A stretch of DNA of 64,000 nt from Hymenobacter convexus (GTDB lineage: Bacteria; Bacteroidota; Bacteroidia; Cytophagales; Hymenobacteraceae): NCBI RefSeq assembly GCF_030580955.1, contig NZ_JAUQON010000002.1, positions 558,001 through 622,000 of the forward strand. Direction: 5' to 3'. The translations under genes and the position numbers were made by a program. Below, piece after piece: positions 1-8,916 of this stretch. The notes beneath the pieces were generated by a model, which saw only the letters and a list, made by a program, of their open reading frames with translations, searched no databases and was not told the origin of the DNA. How positions within the stretch are numbered: position 1 is the first letter of the stretch; every line of letters starts with the position of its first letter.

Positions 1-2011
1 CGGCGGTGCTCGTGTTCACCACCAGGTTGTTGCGGGCGTCCACCGTCGTCGGCGTCGCGCTGAAATACAGGCCCGTGGTGCCGAACGTAGCGCCGGTGCT
101 GCTGGCGTTCAGGTACACCGTGTTGTAGTAGGCGTTGATGGTGGTGCCCGAGCTGAAGTACAGGCCGTTCACCGACAGCAGGCTGGTCGAGGCCGGGGCC
201 GTGAGGTTGCCAATCAGGTTGTTATGCACCAGAATGGTAGTGCCGCCGCCCGTGTAGAGGCCGTACACCAAGCAGGTGCCGCTGCCGGTGGCGCTCAGGT
301 CGTAAATCTTGTTGCGGTAGTAGCTGGGCGTGGTGACCGTGGTGTAGATGCCGTAGATGGTGGCCGCGCCGCTCAGGCTGATGCCGCCTATCACGTTGCC
401 GTAGGCCGCCACCTGCGCAAAGCTCGTGTTGGTCAGGTTCAGGCCGTAAGCCAGGGTACCGGTGCTGCTCAGGCCGGTGATGGTGTTGTTGAAAATCTGC
501 GAGCCGCTGGCCCCATACGAGCAGTTGATGCCGTAGAGCGTGGCGGTGCTGCTCGACGTGATGTTGGTAATCTGGTTGGCCGAATACAGCTGCGTTTCCG
601 ACGCGGACGACGTGTTGTAGATGCCGTAGAACGTGCCCGACGTGGCCAGCGTGAAGTTGTTGAACACGTTGCCCGTCAGGGTGTGGGTGCCCGCGCCGCT
701 GCCGTTGTTGTAGTAGCCATACACCGTGCCGCTGCTGCCCGTGCGCACCAGGCCGCTGGCCGTGTTGTTGAGTACGTTGGCTGCCGTAGCGCTGTGGTTA
801 TTGTAAATAACGTATGTTGTGCCGGTGGTGGCCAGGTTGAAGTTGCTGAACGTGTTGCCCGTGATGTTGAGCGTAGCCGGGCTGCCCGAATTGAAGATAC
901 CGGCCACGTTGCCCGTCGTCGCCGTGAGGTAGCTCACCGTGAACGTGTTATTGGTCAGGTTCACCGTGTTGCTGGCCGGCGTGCTGCCCATCGAGTTTTC
1001 CATGCCGTAGGCAACGGAACTGGTTGAGCCGCTGGCGATGGTGACGGTGTTGCCCGTCACGTCTAGGTTGCTCGACGTACCCGTGTTGCAGTAGATGCCG
1101 CGCAGCGTGCTCGTGACGGTGCTGGCCGCCACGCTGGTGCTGGCCGTGGCCGAAGTGTAGTTGAGCGTGCTATTAATGGTGTTGCCGATGATGCGCAGCC
1201 CGTTCTGGTAGCTGCCCCCCGCGCCCCAGCCCGAAGCCGAGCCGCCGAAGTTGCCCACGGTATTGCCCGTGCCGGCCGTAGTCGAGCCAATCTCGTTGTT
1301 CTGGTCGTAGTTGGCGGTGGTGGTGCTGGAGTTGGCGGCGAAGTTGATGCCAATCAGGGCGTTGGTTACCACGTTGCCGTAGATTTTATTGCCCGAGTTG
1401 GCCCCGCTGGTGGCTGTGGCGGCCGCCGTGGTGGTGCTGCCGGCCGGGTTGCTCAGGCCCGCAATGCCGATGGTGCCGGCGTTGGTCTTGTTCAGCGTCA
1501 CCACGCAGTTGCGGATGGTGTTGTTCTGGCAGCCGTCGGTGGCCGAGGGCCGGAACAGGGCATAGCCGAACTCCATCTGGGAGGTGGCGGTGGTGTTGGC
1601 GCTGTTTTCCGCCACGTCGATGCCGTTGAAGGTCACGTAGTCGGAGCCGGCCAGCGAAATGATGGCGTCCAGGCCCGTGGTGGTGCCCACCCCGGCCGTG
1701 ATGACCGGGTTGGCCCCGGCGCCCGACTTCTGGAACACAATGGGGTTGGCGCTGGTGCCGGTGGCCGTGATGGCGCCGGCCGTGGGCGAGGCGAGGGTTT
1801 CGGTGTAGCCCGCCGCGATGTTGAACGTGACGCCGCCCGCGCCCACGCCCCCGGTGTTGAGGGCCGTGATGGCCGCCGCCACCGTGGTGTAGTCGCCCGG
1901 AATCGTCTTAGTACCAGTGAGCTGCGCGCGCGCCGTGGTGGCGCTCATCAGCGCCAGGAGCGTCACCGCCAGCCACCGGCCTAGCCGGTTGCTTAGAAAA
2001 GGTGTGTGCAT
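1..2011 (-). CDS. Secreted right-handed beta-helix repeat protein, C-terminus beyond the left edge
   Basis: An open frame of 670 codons runs from an ATG at 2011 to the left edge with no stop. The N-terminus is a clear signal peptide (basic start, hydrophobic core, cleavage after ARAQ near residue 30). The next part (TIPGDYTTVAAAITALNTGG) resembles the start of pectate-lyase-like surface proteins. The rest is Asn/Thr/Ser/Gly-rich, with irregular repeats built on N-x-I/V-x-N-x-T and YGIYN-type turns, as expected for a right-handed parallel beta-helix. In Bacteroidota such proteins usually end in a T9SS sorting domain; that end is not visible here. It is probably an exported adhesin or carbohydrate-binding protein; the function is unknown. 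Confidence 0.8.
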   Translation of the reverse strand, partial: MHTPFLSNRLGRWLAVTLLALMSATTARAQLTGTKTIPGDYTTVAAAITALNTGGVGAGGVTFNIAAGYTETLASPTAGAITATGTSANPIVFQKSGAGANPVITAGVGTTTGLDAIISLAGSDYVTFNGIDVAENSANTTATSQMEFGYALFRPSATDGCQNNTIRNCVVTLNKTNAGTIGIAGLSNPAGSTTTAAATATSGANSGNKIYGNVVTNALIGINFAANSSTTTANYDQNNEIGSTTAGTGNTVGNFGGSASGWGAGGSYQNGLRIIGNTINSTLNYTSATASTSVAASTVTSTLRGIYCNTGTSSNLDVTGNTVTIASGSTSSVAYGMENSMGSTPASNTVNLTNNTFTVSYLTATTGNVAGIFNSGSPATLNITGNTFSNFNLATTGTTYVIYNNHSATAANVLNNTASGLVRTGSSGTVYGYYNNGSGAGTHTLTGNVFNNFTLATSGTFYGIYNTSSASETQLYSANQITNITSSSTATLYGINCSYGASGSQIFNNTITGLSSTGTLAYGLNLTNTSFAQVAAYGNVIGGISLSGAATIYGIYTTVTTPSYYRNKIYDLSATGSGTCLVYGLYTGGGTTILVHNNLIGNLTAPASTSLLSVNGLYFSSGTTINAYYNTVYLNASSTGATFGTTGLYFSATPTTVDARNNLVVNTSTA

Positions 2012-2167
2012 AGAGGTTTGGAAATAGGTGGGAAAAAAGAGGGTGAAATGAAAAAAAATAGAAAAAGCAAACCGGCATTCTGCAGGCAGACCCGCACAGA
2101 AAGGGGGCCTAAATTAGTCATTATTTCAAGCTGTTTATGTTTTAATGTCAAGATGGGCGCATCGCGC

Positions 2168-2202
2168 AAAAAAAAGCCTTCCGGCCAGCGGCCGGAAGGC
2201 TT
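2168..2202 (-). terminator. Intrinsic terminator of the T9SS protein gene
   Basis: A 13-bp GC-rich stem (arms 2174-2186 and 2190-2202, loop AGC) is followed on the minus strand by eight T residues (2168-2175). It starts 27 bp past the stop of the gene at 2229-3365. Flanking ATCGCG/CGCGAT can extend the pairing. Confidence 0.85.
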
Positions 2203-2228
2203 CGCGATATTCTCTCAAGCGCGCCCGC

Positions 2229-3365
2229 CTACTGCTTGACCACCCGCAGCCGCACCGGCCGGCCGGGCAGGGCCACCTGCAACGTGTACACGCCCGCCGG
2301 CACGGTAGCCAAATCGCTCAGCACAAACTGGTTGGTGCCCGCTGCCAGGTCGAGCGAACGGGCCAGCACCCGGCGCCCCGTAGCGTCGGTGAGGGTGAGG
2401 AGCGTGCCTGGCTGCGCCTGCGCCGTGCGCAGGGTCAGGGCCAGCTCGGCGCCGAAGGGCTGGGGCGCTGCGCTCAGCCCGGCCGCTTCAGCAAAGTCAA
2501 CCGTGCGCACGGGCGAGTAGCTGGCAGTACCATCGGCGTTCTGTTGCCACAGGCGGTAGTAGCGCAGGCCGGCCTTGTTTTTCTCGGCATCGAGGAAATA
2601 ATAGCGGTGGCTGGCCGTGCTGCTGCCCGCCCCGGCCACAAAGCCCACGGAGCGGAATTCGAGCCCGTCGGTGCTCACCTGCACCGCAAAGCCCATGTTG
2701 TTTTTCTCCGAAGCCGTGGCCCACTTCAGCGCCGCATCCGGGCCCTGGCGGGTGGCTTCAAAGCTGGTAAGCTCGACGGGCAGCGGGCCGGAAGAGGTCG
2801 GCGCCGTCACGCTGAAGCTGGCCGTGTAATTGGTCGGGTTGCTGTTATTGCTCAGGTAGTCGAAGCCGCTGCCGCCGCCATTGTAATTCACGCCCGAGCG
2901 CTCGAAAACCTCCAGCGTGTAATCGCCTACCGGCAAGCCGTCGAGGAGGTTCACCGTGCCGGTGAAGGTGTTCCAGCTTTGGTCGCTGGAATTCAGATTG
3001 AGGGCAAACGGCAAGGTGTAGTTGTTAAACGCGGGACTACTCGGCCGCGCATTTTGCGGGTACACTAGGTAAAACAGGTTGGCCCCGGTCACGTCGTCGT
3101 TGTTGTTTTTGAAGGTTTTTACTTCGCCGCCCGCCAGCACCAGCGACTGCCCCTGATTGAACGAGCCCAGGTTGGCGCTCTGGAATGTGGTGAACGACGT
3201 GCCGTTCAGGTTGTAGAAAGAGCTGCCGACTTTAACGATGCCTTCAAAAATGCCGTGACCGGCGCGAGCTTCAAAGCTGACGCTGCTCAGCAACACGAGC
3301 AGGCCCAAGATTGGCCACCAGGTGCGCGCCTGGCGAAGCGGGGAAATGGGTAAAGAAAATGGCAT
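2229..3365 (-). CDS. Secreted protein with T9SS type A C-terminal sorting domain
   Basis: The protein has 378 residues and starts at an ATG. An N-terminal hydrophobic segment (about residues 16-31, ending near EARAG) is a signal peptide. Residues about 37-190 form a beta-rich domain I do not recognise (GHGIFEGIVKVGSSFYN onward). LPVELTSFEA near residue 195 is the linker motif that commonly precedes the last two beta-sandwich modules of Bacteroidota T9SS cargo. The last 75 or so residues (TDATGRRVLARSLDL, VPAGVYTLQV, VRLRVVKQ) match a type A sorting domain. It should therefore be exported by T9SS and attached to the surface or released. A palindrome-rich promoter region with a long leader lies upstream. 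Confidence 0.85.
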   Translation of the reverse strand: MPFSLPISPLRQARTWWPILGLLVLLSSVSFEARAGHGIFEGIVKVGSSFYNLNGTSFTTFQSANLGSFNQGQSLVLAGGEVKTFKNNNDDVTGANLFYLVYPQNARPSSPAFNNYTLPFALNLNSSDQSWNTFTGTVNLLDGLPVGDYTLEVFERSGVNYNGGGSGFDYLSNNSNPTNYTASFSVTAPTSSGPLPVELTSFEATRQGPDAALKWATASEKNNMGFAVQVSTDGLEFRSVGFVAGAGSSTASHRYYFLDAEKNKAGLRYYRLWQQNADGTASYSPVRTVDFAEAAGLSAAPQPFGAELALTLRTAQAQPGTLLTLTDATGRRVLARSLDLAAGTNQFVLSDLATVPAGVYTLQVALPGRPVRLRVVKQ

Positions 3366-3571
3366 GAAAATAAAGTGGGAATTTGGGGGTGAAAAAAGAA
3401 AATGCAGCGCCTCGACCGGGCCCTAAAAAGGACCGGTACACCGGCCCGGAGGCCAATCACAGTTTGGAAAAGAAGGGGACCAGCGGCCCATTGGCCCTTC
3501 GGCCGCGCGCGATAACCACGCAGCCCGAACAGCCTCGCTCTAAATGCCGAGGGGTAGAGGCAGATAGATTA

Positions 3572-3602
3572 CAAAGTTCGCACATATTACGAACTTTAGC
3601 AA
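3572..3602 (-). promoter_or_regulatory. Candidate Bacteroidota promoter of the T9SS protein gene with a palindrome over the -7 element
   Basis: On the minus strand GAACTTTG (3572-3579, one mismatch to TAnnTTTG) lies 20 bp after TTG (3600-3602), a suitable -33/-7 spacing. A perfect 8-bp inverted repeat, AAAGTTCG/CGAACTTT (3573-3580 and 3590-3597, 9-bp spacer), overlaps the -7 box and may be an operator. The predicted leader is about 200 nt. Confidence 0.4.
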
Positions 3603-3606
3603 CACC

Positions 3607-3622
3607 ATGCAATCGTTTGCAT
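3607..3622. promoter_or_regulatory. LacI-family-like operator palindrome
   Basis: ATGCAATCGTTTGCAT is a perfect palindrome outside its central TCGT, with the GCAA-N-CG-N-TTGC layout typical of LacI/GalR-family operators. It lies just upstream of the -33 element proposed for the gene at 2229-3365. Similar but less perfect sites occur at 52735 and 57486, next to the maltodextrin genes. No LacI-family regulator is encoded in the window. Confidence 0.35.
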
Positions 3623-3697
3623 GCGTTTGATGGTCAATGCGTTAGCCCAAATTGAGTAGAGTCCAGATAAGATGGTGCGCCAATAAGGCGCCCGTGG

Positions 3698-4756
3698 CTA
3701 AACGGCCGTTTGGCGCGCGGGCGCCATGGTGAGTCGGCCCAGAAACTCCAGCGCCGTGGCGTAGCGGCCCCGCAGCTCGCGGTATTGCGCCCAGGCGGCG
3801 GCGCGGTCTTCACAGAGGCGCAGGCCTTTTTCGGCCAGCAGGCGGCAGGCTTCGTCAAAATCGGCGCGGCGCAGCTCCTCGTCGTGCTCATCGGGCTGTA
3901 GGTTGGCGGGTTCGGTGCCGGCTTTGCTGTCGAAGAAGCGGTACACTCGGTTCAAGGCCAGACAGCCGGCTTTGAAGGTAAGCTCCGTCTGCCGGGGGCG
4001 GGGGCCGTCCACGGCGGCAAAAAGAAGGGCGGCTGTGTCCAGAATGAGCCCGCCGGCCATCACCCAGGAGCGCCCCGGCTGCGGCGAGCGGAAAAACGAC
4101 AGAATGGGCAGCGAGGTGTGGCTTTCTTCAATCTCGACAAACCACTGCTCCCAGGCGGCCCACTGCTGGTCGTCGTTCTGCACCGAACCGTCGTGGTTGA
4201 GCCAGCCCAGCAGGCAGGCGGCCGTGGGCGGCGTGCCGGCCCGCAGCTCCAGCAGGGCCACCGTCACCTCGCGCCGCGAAAACGCCTGGTAGATGGTGGG
4301 CAGGTACGACAGCAGCAGCGTGAGCAGCAGCAGCCCCAGCGTGGCCTCGGAATAGGTGAGCACGCCGCCAATAAAGCTGAAGTCGTCAATGGTGCCTAGT
4401 GTCAGCAACGAGCTGCCACTCAGCTGGTAGCAGTGCAGCCAGCTGCCTTCGCCCACGGCCCAGTACATGCCAGCGTAGCCGATGCTCACCAGCGCCTCCC
4501 AGCACACGGGCAGTGCCACCAGCGCCACGGGCGCGTAGTGGGCCATGATTTTGTCGCGTCGCTCGTAGGAGTTGGCGAGCTTCGCGGCGAAGTCAAAAAC
4601 GACGCGGAAGCCCATGAACACCCACACGTTCAGCCGTACTACCTCGTTGCGCGGCAGTACAAACGAGCGAATGGCCGCCGACAGCGTTGTGATAACGAGT
4701 ACTGCCCCACCCAGGCCGGTGATGATGCGCAAAGGCAGAAGCAAGTAAGGCGGCAT
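3698..4756 (-). CDS. Ion-channel-like membrane protein (potassium-channel superfamily, degenerate filter)
   Basis: I chose the ATG at 4756, giving 352 residues beginning MPPYLLLPLR; an upstream ATG at 4813 would almost abut lutB. There are hydrophobic segments near residues 5-30 and 70-95, then a re-entrant-like loop SGSSLLTLGTIDD, then a long helix running to LPTIYQAFSRRE. Pore loop plus inner helix is the layout of two-helix K+ channels, but TLGTI stands where TVGYG would be, so potassium selectivity is doubtful. The C-terminal 180 residues are soluble and mainly helical. The gene follows lutB on the same strand with a 66-bp gap, so they may be cotranscribed. Function inferred from layout only. 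Confidence 0.65.
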   Translation of the reverse strand: MPPYLLLPLRIITGLGGAVLVITTLSAAIRSFVLPRNEVVRLNVWVFMGFRVVFDFAAKLANSYERRDKIMAHYAPVALVALPVCWEALVSIGYAGMYWAVGEGSWLHCYQLSGSSLLTLGTIDDFSFIGGVLTYSEATLGLLLLTLLLSYLPTIYQAFSRREVTVALLELRAGTPPTAACLLGWLNHDGSVQNDDQQWAAWEQWFVEIEESHTSLPILSFFRSPQPGRSWVMAGGLILDTAALLFAAVDGPRPRQTELTFKAGCLALNRVYRFFDSKAGTEPANLQPDEHDEELRRADFDEACRLLAEKGLRLCEDRAAAWAQYRELRGRYATALEFLGRLTMAPARQTAV

Positions 4757-4822
4757 ACGCAAGCAAAAATCCTGATACGCGCCAGCCCGTAAAACCGCCG
4801 AACAGCCAACCAATTAAGGGCT

Positions 4823-6202
4823 TTAGCGCGGCGCCTGGCGGGCCTTCCACAGCTCCCGGAACGACTGCGGCGCGATGGCCAGGGCCTCGCGGCTCTTGCT
4901 CCAGCCCACCTGGCCCAGCAGGCGGCCCAGGCTCCAGTCTTTGATGGCGGCGGGCAGCACATCCAGCGCCCAGCGGTGCTGCATGCTCCACTTCCACAGG
5001 CCGATGGCGAGTTTCTCCTCCGTCGGCGCATAGCCTTCTTCCACGCTCTGCTTGCGGTTGAGCAGCAGCAGGTTGTGCAGCGGAATGCGCACCGGGCACA
5101 CCGTGGTGCAGGCGCCGCACAGGCTGCTGGCGTAGCTCAGGTGCTTGTGCTCGGGCAGGCCGCTCAGGTGCGGGCTGATGACCGAGCCGATGGGGCCGGA
5201 ATAGGTGGTTTCGTAGGTGTGGCCGCCAATGTTCTTATACACCGGGCACACGTTCAGGCAGGCGCCGCAGCGGATGCAGCGCAGGGCGGCGCGCTTGTCA
5301 GGCTGGGCCAGCAGGTTGGTGCGGCCGTTGTCGAGCAGGATAACCACCATTTCCTCGGGCCCGTCCACCTCATTGGCCTGGCGCGGGCCGAAGTACAGCG
5401 TGTTGTACACCGTCACCTGCTGCCCGGTGCCACTGGTACTCAGCAGTGGCCAGAACAAATCCAAATCGGTGAGCTGCGGAATCACTTTCTCGATGCCCAC
5501 AACGGCAATGTGCAGCTTCGGGAAGGAGGCCGAAAGGCGGGCGTTGCCCTCGTTCTCCGTCACGGCCACGGCGCCGGCGTCGGCCACGAGGAAGTTGCCG
5601 CCGGTCACGCCCACTTCGGCCGTGGTGTACTTGTTGCGGAGCAGGTGCCGGGCCGTGAGCACCAGCTTCTGGGCATCGTCGGTGCTTTCGGTGCCCAGGT
5701 GCTTCACAAAAATATTGTTGATGTCGGCCTTGCTCAGGTGCATGGCCGGCGTCACAATGTGGTAGGGCCGCTCGCCGTTGAGCTGCACAATGTACTCGCC
5801 CAAGTCCGTTTCCACCGACTCGATGCTCTGCGTGGCGAGGTACTTGTTGAGGTGGATTTCCTCGGTGGTCATGCTCTTGGCCTTCACCACGGTTTTGGTG
5901 TGGCGGGCGGCCGTCAGCTTCCCGATTTCGGCCAGCGCCTCGGCCGCGTCGCGCGCCCAAATCACGCGCCCGCCGCGGGCCGTGAAGTTGGCTTCGAACT
6001 GCAGCAGGTACTCGTCCAGCTTTTCGAGCACGGTGGCTTTGAGGTAGGCGCCCCGGTCGCGGGCCAGCTCGTGCTCGTCATACAGCTTCAGGCCGGCGCT
6101 CACGGCCGCGTCGTACTTGCCGATGTTGAAGCGGATTTTGCGGCGGTGCTCGCGGTCGAAGGCCTTGGCCTCGGCGTCGAGCAGGAATTGGTCGGCTTTC
6201 AT
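4823..6202 (-). CDS. lutB: LutB/LldF-type iron-sulfur protein of L-lactate oxidation
   Basis: The protein has 459 residues, close to the usual length of LutB. Residues 1-300 carry the LUD domain (EIHLNKYL, GITGGNFLVADAGA-like strand-loop region). Two ferredoxin-like motifs follow, CIRCGACLNVCP at 309 and CGACTTVCP from about 362, each able to hold a 4Fe-4S cluster. In other bacteria LutA, LutB and LutC together oxidise L-lactate to pyruvate in the cytoplasm; LutB is the electron-transfer subunit. Neither lutA nor lutC is in the window, and the upstream gap is filled by a nested inverted-repeat element, so any partners must be elsewhere. Confidence 0.9.
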   Translation of the reverse strand: MKADQFLLDAEAKAFDREHRRKIRFNIGKYDAAVSAGLKLYDEHELARDRGAYLKATVLEKLDEYLLQFEANFTARGGRVIWARDAAEALAEIGKLTAARHTKTVVKAKSMTTEEIHLNKYLATQSIESVETDLGEYIVQLNGERPYHIVTPAMHLSKADINNIFVKHLGTESTDDAQKLVLTARHLLRNKYTTAEVGVTGGNFLVADAGAVAVTENEGNARLSASFPKLHIAVVGIEKVIPQLTDLDLFWPLLSTSGTGQQVTVYNTLYFGPRQANEVDGPEEMVVILLDNGRTNLLAQPDKRAALRCIRCGACLNVCPVYKNIGGHTYETTYSGPIGSVISPHLSGLPEHKHLSYASSLCGACTTVCPVRIPLHNLLLLNRKQSVEEGYAPTEEKLAIGLWKWSMQHRWALDVLPAAIKDWSLGRLLGQVGWSKSREALAIAPQSFRELWKARQAPR

Positions 6203-6266
6203 TTTCGCACAGCGGTTAGGTGAGGGAAAATAGGTTCACCCGGGTGGTTAACACCTGAAATTACGA

Positions 6267-6440
6267 AACGTCATGTCGAGCGCCGCCGCGACATCTCGCT
6301 CGCGCCGCCCGTCATGCTGACGAAGGAAGCATCTTATCACGTTAGACCAGCAAGTGGTGCCGTCGTGATAAGGTCCTTCGCTTTGCTCAGGATGACAAAC
6401 GGCGCGAGCGAGATGCTTCGGTGGCGCTCAGCATGACGTT
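6267..6440. repeat. Nested double inverted-repeat element, AACGTCATG family
   Basis: Outer arms (6267-6307 and 6400-6440, 41 bp, a few mismatches) begin and end with the AACGTCATG motif shared with the elements at 23224, 36884, 37936, 49650 and 59276. A second pair of imperfect arms (6311-6341 and 6364-6396) carries a related GTCATGCTGA motif, as if one element had inserted into another. It fills most of the gap between lutB and the M28 peptidase gene. Confidence 0.8.
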
Positions 6441-6467
6441 CTAAAGGGTCACACTAGAAGACCCTGA

Positions 6468-8165
6468 CTACGGCTTGTTCGAGTCCACCACAATGCGGCC
6501 GTCGCGGTTGGCCAGCTCCCAGGCCAGGTGGAACACCAGCTTGGCGCGCTTCTCCATCTTCGGAAACTCAATCTTGCTGATTTCGTCGGTTTCCTTGTGG
6601 TAGTCGGCGTGCACGCCGTTGAAGAAAAACGCCACCGGTACCTTGTTCACCGCGAAGTTGTAGTGGTCGGAGCGGTAGTAGAAGCGGTTTGGGTCGGCCG
6701 GGTCGTCGAAGCGGTAGTCCAGGTCGAGGTTGCCATACTGCTTGTTTTCGGCTTCCAGAATCACCTTAAGCTCCGAAGCCAGCTTGTCGGAACCGATGAC
6801 GTACACGTAATCCGGCTTGCCCTCGTGTTCCACGTCGGTCCGCCCAATCATGTCCACATTCAGGTCGGCCTCCGTTTGGGCCAGCGGGAAAATGGGGTGC
6901 TTGGAGTAGTATTCCGAGCCAAACAGGCCCTTTTCCTCGCCCGTCACGCTCAGGAAGAGCAAGCTGCGGCGCGGGCCGTGCCCATCGGCTTTGGCCTTGG
7001 CAAACGCCTCGGCCATGGTGATGATGCCCGACGTGCCCGAGCCGTCGTCATCGGCCCCGTTGAACACCACACCGTTCTGAATGCCAAGGTGGTCGTGGTG
7101 AGCCGAAATCACAATGATGTCATCCTTCTTATCGGTGCCCTCAATGAAGCCCAGCACGTTTTCCGTCTCCAGCGGCGTGCGCTTGCGCTCGGCCCGTATC
7201 TGCATCGGCACCGCCTTAAAGGTCGACTTCACCGGCTGCTTCGTGCTGTTGATTTTGGCCAGATACGCCTGCATGACCGCATCCTTGGTGCCCAGCAGGG
7301 CCAGGCCCACGGCCGGCGAAATGGAGAACGAAGGCACGCGGCTCGGCTTCTGCCCTTCGCTCACCATCGACACCGAGGGCCGGCTGATGAAGGGCGCCAT
7401 GCGGGCTGCCTGCTTGGCGAAGTTATTGTTCGGGTTGAAGCTCACGAAGAAAACCGAGCGGGCCCCTTTCTGGGTAGCCAGCTGGGCTTTGGCGCGGGTG
7501 TCGTTGCCCCATTTCGTGGGGGCGCCGTCGGGGCTGAGCAGGGCTTTGCCGCCGTCGCCGGTGGGCTCGCCCTGCATAATCAGCAGGTCCTTGCCCGCCA
7601 CGTCCAGGCCCGCGTAGTCGGAGTAGCCGGCCTGCTCAATGCCGTAGCCCACAAACACGGGCGTCACAGTGGTTTCGGTGGCAAAAGGCGAGTCGCCGGT
7701 GCCGTAAAAGTCCGTCAGCCAGGCGTAGCTGGTTTTGCCCACTTTCAGGGTGGCGCCGTCGGCCCAGCTCACCTGCTCCACGTTGAAATGCTGCTGGTAA
7801 GGGTCGGTGCCGGTGGTCACGGGGCCGGTCAGGCCGGCGTTTTTAAACTGCGTGGCCACGTAGGCGGCGGCCATGTGCTGGCCCCTCATGCCCGTTTCGC
7901 GGCCCTCGTACTCGTCCGAGGCCAGTACCGCCAAATGAGTGCGCAGCCGCTCGGCCGATACCATATCGGCGTATTTCACGCTCCAATCCTCGGCCACGGG
8001 CTGGGTGGCGGGGGCCGCCGTAGCGGCTTTGCCTTCCTTGATTTTGGTTTTGGCGGCGGGCATCGTCACGCCGCCTTTGGTCTTGATTTTAACCTTGCCC
8101 TGGGCATAAGCCGGGGCGGCGCTGGCCAAAGCCAGAAAGGCCAGCAGGAGAGGGGTTTGCTTCAT
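6468..8165 (-). CDS. Secreted M28-family zinc aminopeptidase with PA domain
   Basis: The ATG at 8165 gives 565 residues with a clean signal peptide (MKQTPLLLAF to AYAQ, about 22 residues); an ATG at 8213 would bury that signal. A linker is followed by a region with a PA insert (about residues 165-300) and the M28 catalytic core. The di-zinc ligands and catalytic acids are visible: HHDH near 356-359, ADDDGSG 371-377, GEE 409-411, NVDMIGR around 436-442 and the SDH motif 499-501. Such enzymes cleave N-terminal residues from peptides in the periplasm or outside the cell. It sits alone between two repeat elements. Confidence 0.9.
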   Translation of the reverse strand: MKQTPLLLAFLALASAAPAYAQGKVKIKTKGGVTMPAAKTKIKEGKAATAAPATQPVAEDWSVKYADMVSAERLRTHLAVLASDEYEGRETGMRGQHMAAAYVATQFKNAGLTGPVTTGTDPYQQHFNVEQVSWADGATLKVGKTSYAWLTDFYGTGDSPFATETTVTPVFVGYGIEQAGYSDYAGLDVAGKDLLIMQGEPTGDGGKALLSPDGAPTKWGNDTRAKAQLATQKGARSVFFVSFNPNNNFAKQAARMAPFISRPSVSMVSEGQKPSRVPSFSISPAVGLALLGTKDAVMQAYLAKINSTKQPVKSTFKAVPMQIRAERKRTPLETENVLGFIEGTDKKDDIIVISAHHDHLGIQNGVVFNGADDDGSGTSGIITMAEAFAKAKADGHGPRRSLLFLSVTGEEKGLFGSEYYSKHPIFPLAQTEADLNVDMIGRTDVEHEGKPDYVYVIGSDKLASELKVILEAENKQYGNLDLDYRFDDPADPNRFYYRSDHYNFAVNKVPVAFFFNGVHADYHKETDEISKIEFPKMEKRAKLVFHLAWELANRDGRIVVDSNKP

Positions 8166-8197
8166 TTTATTGGGTTGGTGGGAGAATTTTAGAACAA

Positions 8198-8315
8198 TGT
8201 AGAGACGCAACACTTCGCGGCTCGGTGTCGAACGATGCCGATGGAACGTGACCGAACGGTGCGGACGCCGAGACGCGAACCGAAGGTTGGCGCAGCCACG
8301 TGTCGCGACTCTACA
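8198..8315. repeat. Imperfect inverted-repeat element, TGTAGAGACGC family
   Basis: The ends TGTAGAGACGCAACA (8198-8212) and TGTCGCGACTCTACA (8301-8315) are inverted copies with 2 mismatches in 15. Further imperfect pairing lies inside. The element occupies the gap between ispF and the M28 gene. A solo GTAGAGACGCA also occurs at 12713, overlapping the stop codon of the RND adaptor gene. Confidence 0.55.
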
Positions 8316-8328
8316 TCGTCCGGAAACA

Positions 8329-8808
8329 TCAGTTTTTCACAATCAGCACGCTGGCGTAAGCGGCCACGCCTTCCTGCCGGCCCACAAAACCCAGTTTTTC
8401 GGTGGTGGTTGCTTTGATGGAAATATCCTCTTCAGCCACGCCCATCACCGCCGCCAGCACGCGCTGCATTTCCGGGATGTGCGGGTTCACCTTGGGGCGC
8501 TCCAGGCAAATGGTCGAGTCCACGTTGCTCACCTCGTAGCCGCGCTCGCGCAGCAGGCGCATCACGCCGGAAAGCAGCTTTTTCGAGTCGATGCCCTTGT
8601 ACTGCGGGTCGGTGTCGGGGAAGTGGAAGCCGATGTCGCGCAGGTTGGCCGCACCCAAAAGCGCGTCGCAGATAACGTGGATGAGCACATCGGCATCGGA
8701 GTGGCCGAGGGCGCCGTGGGTGTGCGGCACCTCGATGCCGCCGAGCCAGAAGGGCAGCCCTTCCTGGAGTTGGTGAACGTCGTAGCCGAAGCCGGTCCGG
8801 ATTTTCAT
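8329..8808 (-). CDS. ispF: 2-C-methyl-D-erythritol 2,4-cyclodiphosphate synthase
   Basis: The protein has 159 residues, the normal IspF length. It converts CDP-ME 2-phosphate to MEcPP plus CMP in the non-mevalonate isoprenoid pathway, as a homotrimer with a metal site. Metal ligands D10 and H12 (GYDVH) and H44, the HSDAD motif at 36-40, and the CDP-binding loop KATTTEKLGF near 134-143 are all present. No other MEP-pathway gene is nearby. A TACTTTTG -7 box lies 37 bp upstream of the start. Confidence 0.97.
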   Translation of the reverse strand: MKIRTGFGYDVHQLQEGLPFWLGGIEVPHTHGALGHSDADVLIHVICDALLGAANLRDIGFHFPDTDPQYKGIDSKKLLSGVMRLLRERGYEVSNVDSTICLERPKVNPHIPEMQRVLAAVMGVAEEDISIKATTTEKLGFVGRQEGVAAYASVLIVKN

Positions 8809-8845
8809 AAGCAGCTGGATGCAGGCGGGCCACCGCGGCCCGGCG

Positions 8846-8853
8846 CAAAAGTA
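8846..8853 (-). promoter_or_regulatory. Promoter -7 element of ispF
   Basis: TACTTTTG on the minus strand matches TAnnTTTG exactly and lies 37 bp before the ispF start codon. I see no convincing -33 element. Confidence 0.45.
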
Positions 8854-8916
8854 CCCGCGCCCGGCGCTTTCGCTGCGCGCTGGCGGACGGCGCAGTTCAC
8901 AAATAAATAATGTGAT

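Noticed and set aside
4976..8192. Plus-strand open frames of 415 and 554 codons opposite lutB and the M28 gene
   Set aside because: Same shadow effect; the minus-strand products have full catalytic or ligand motifs.
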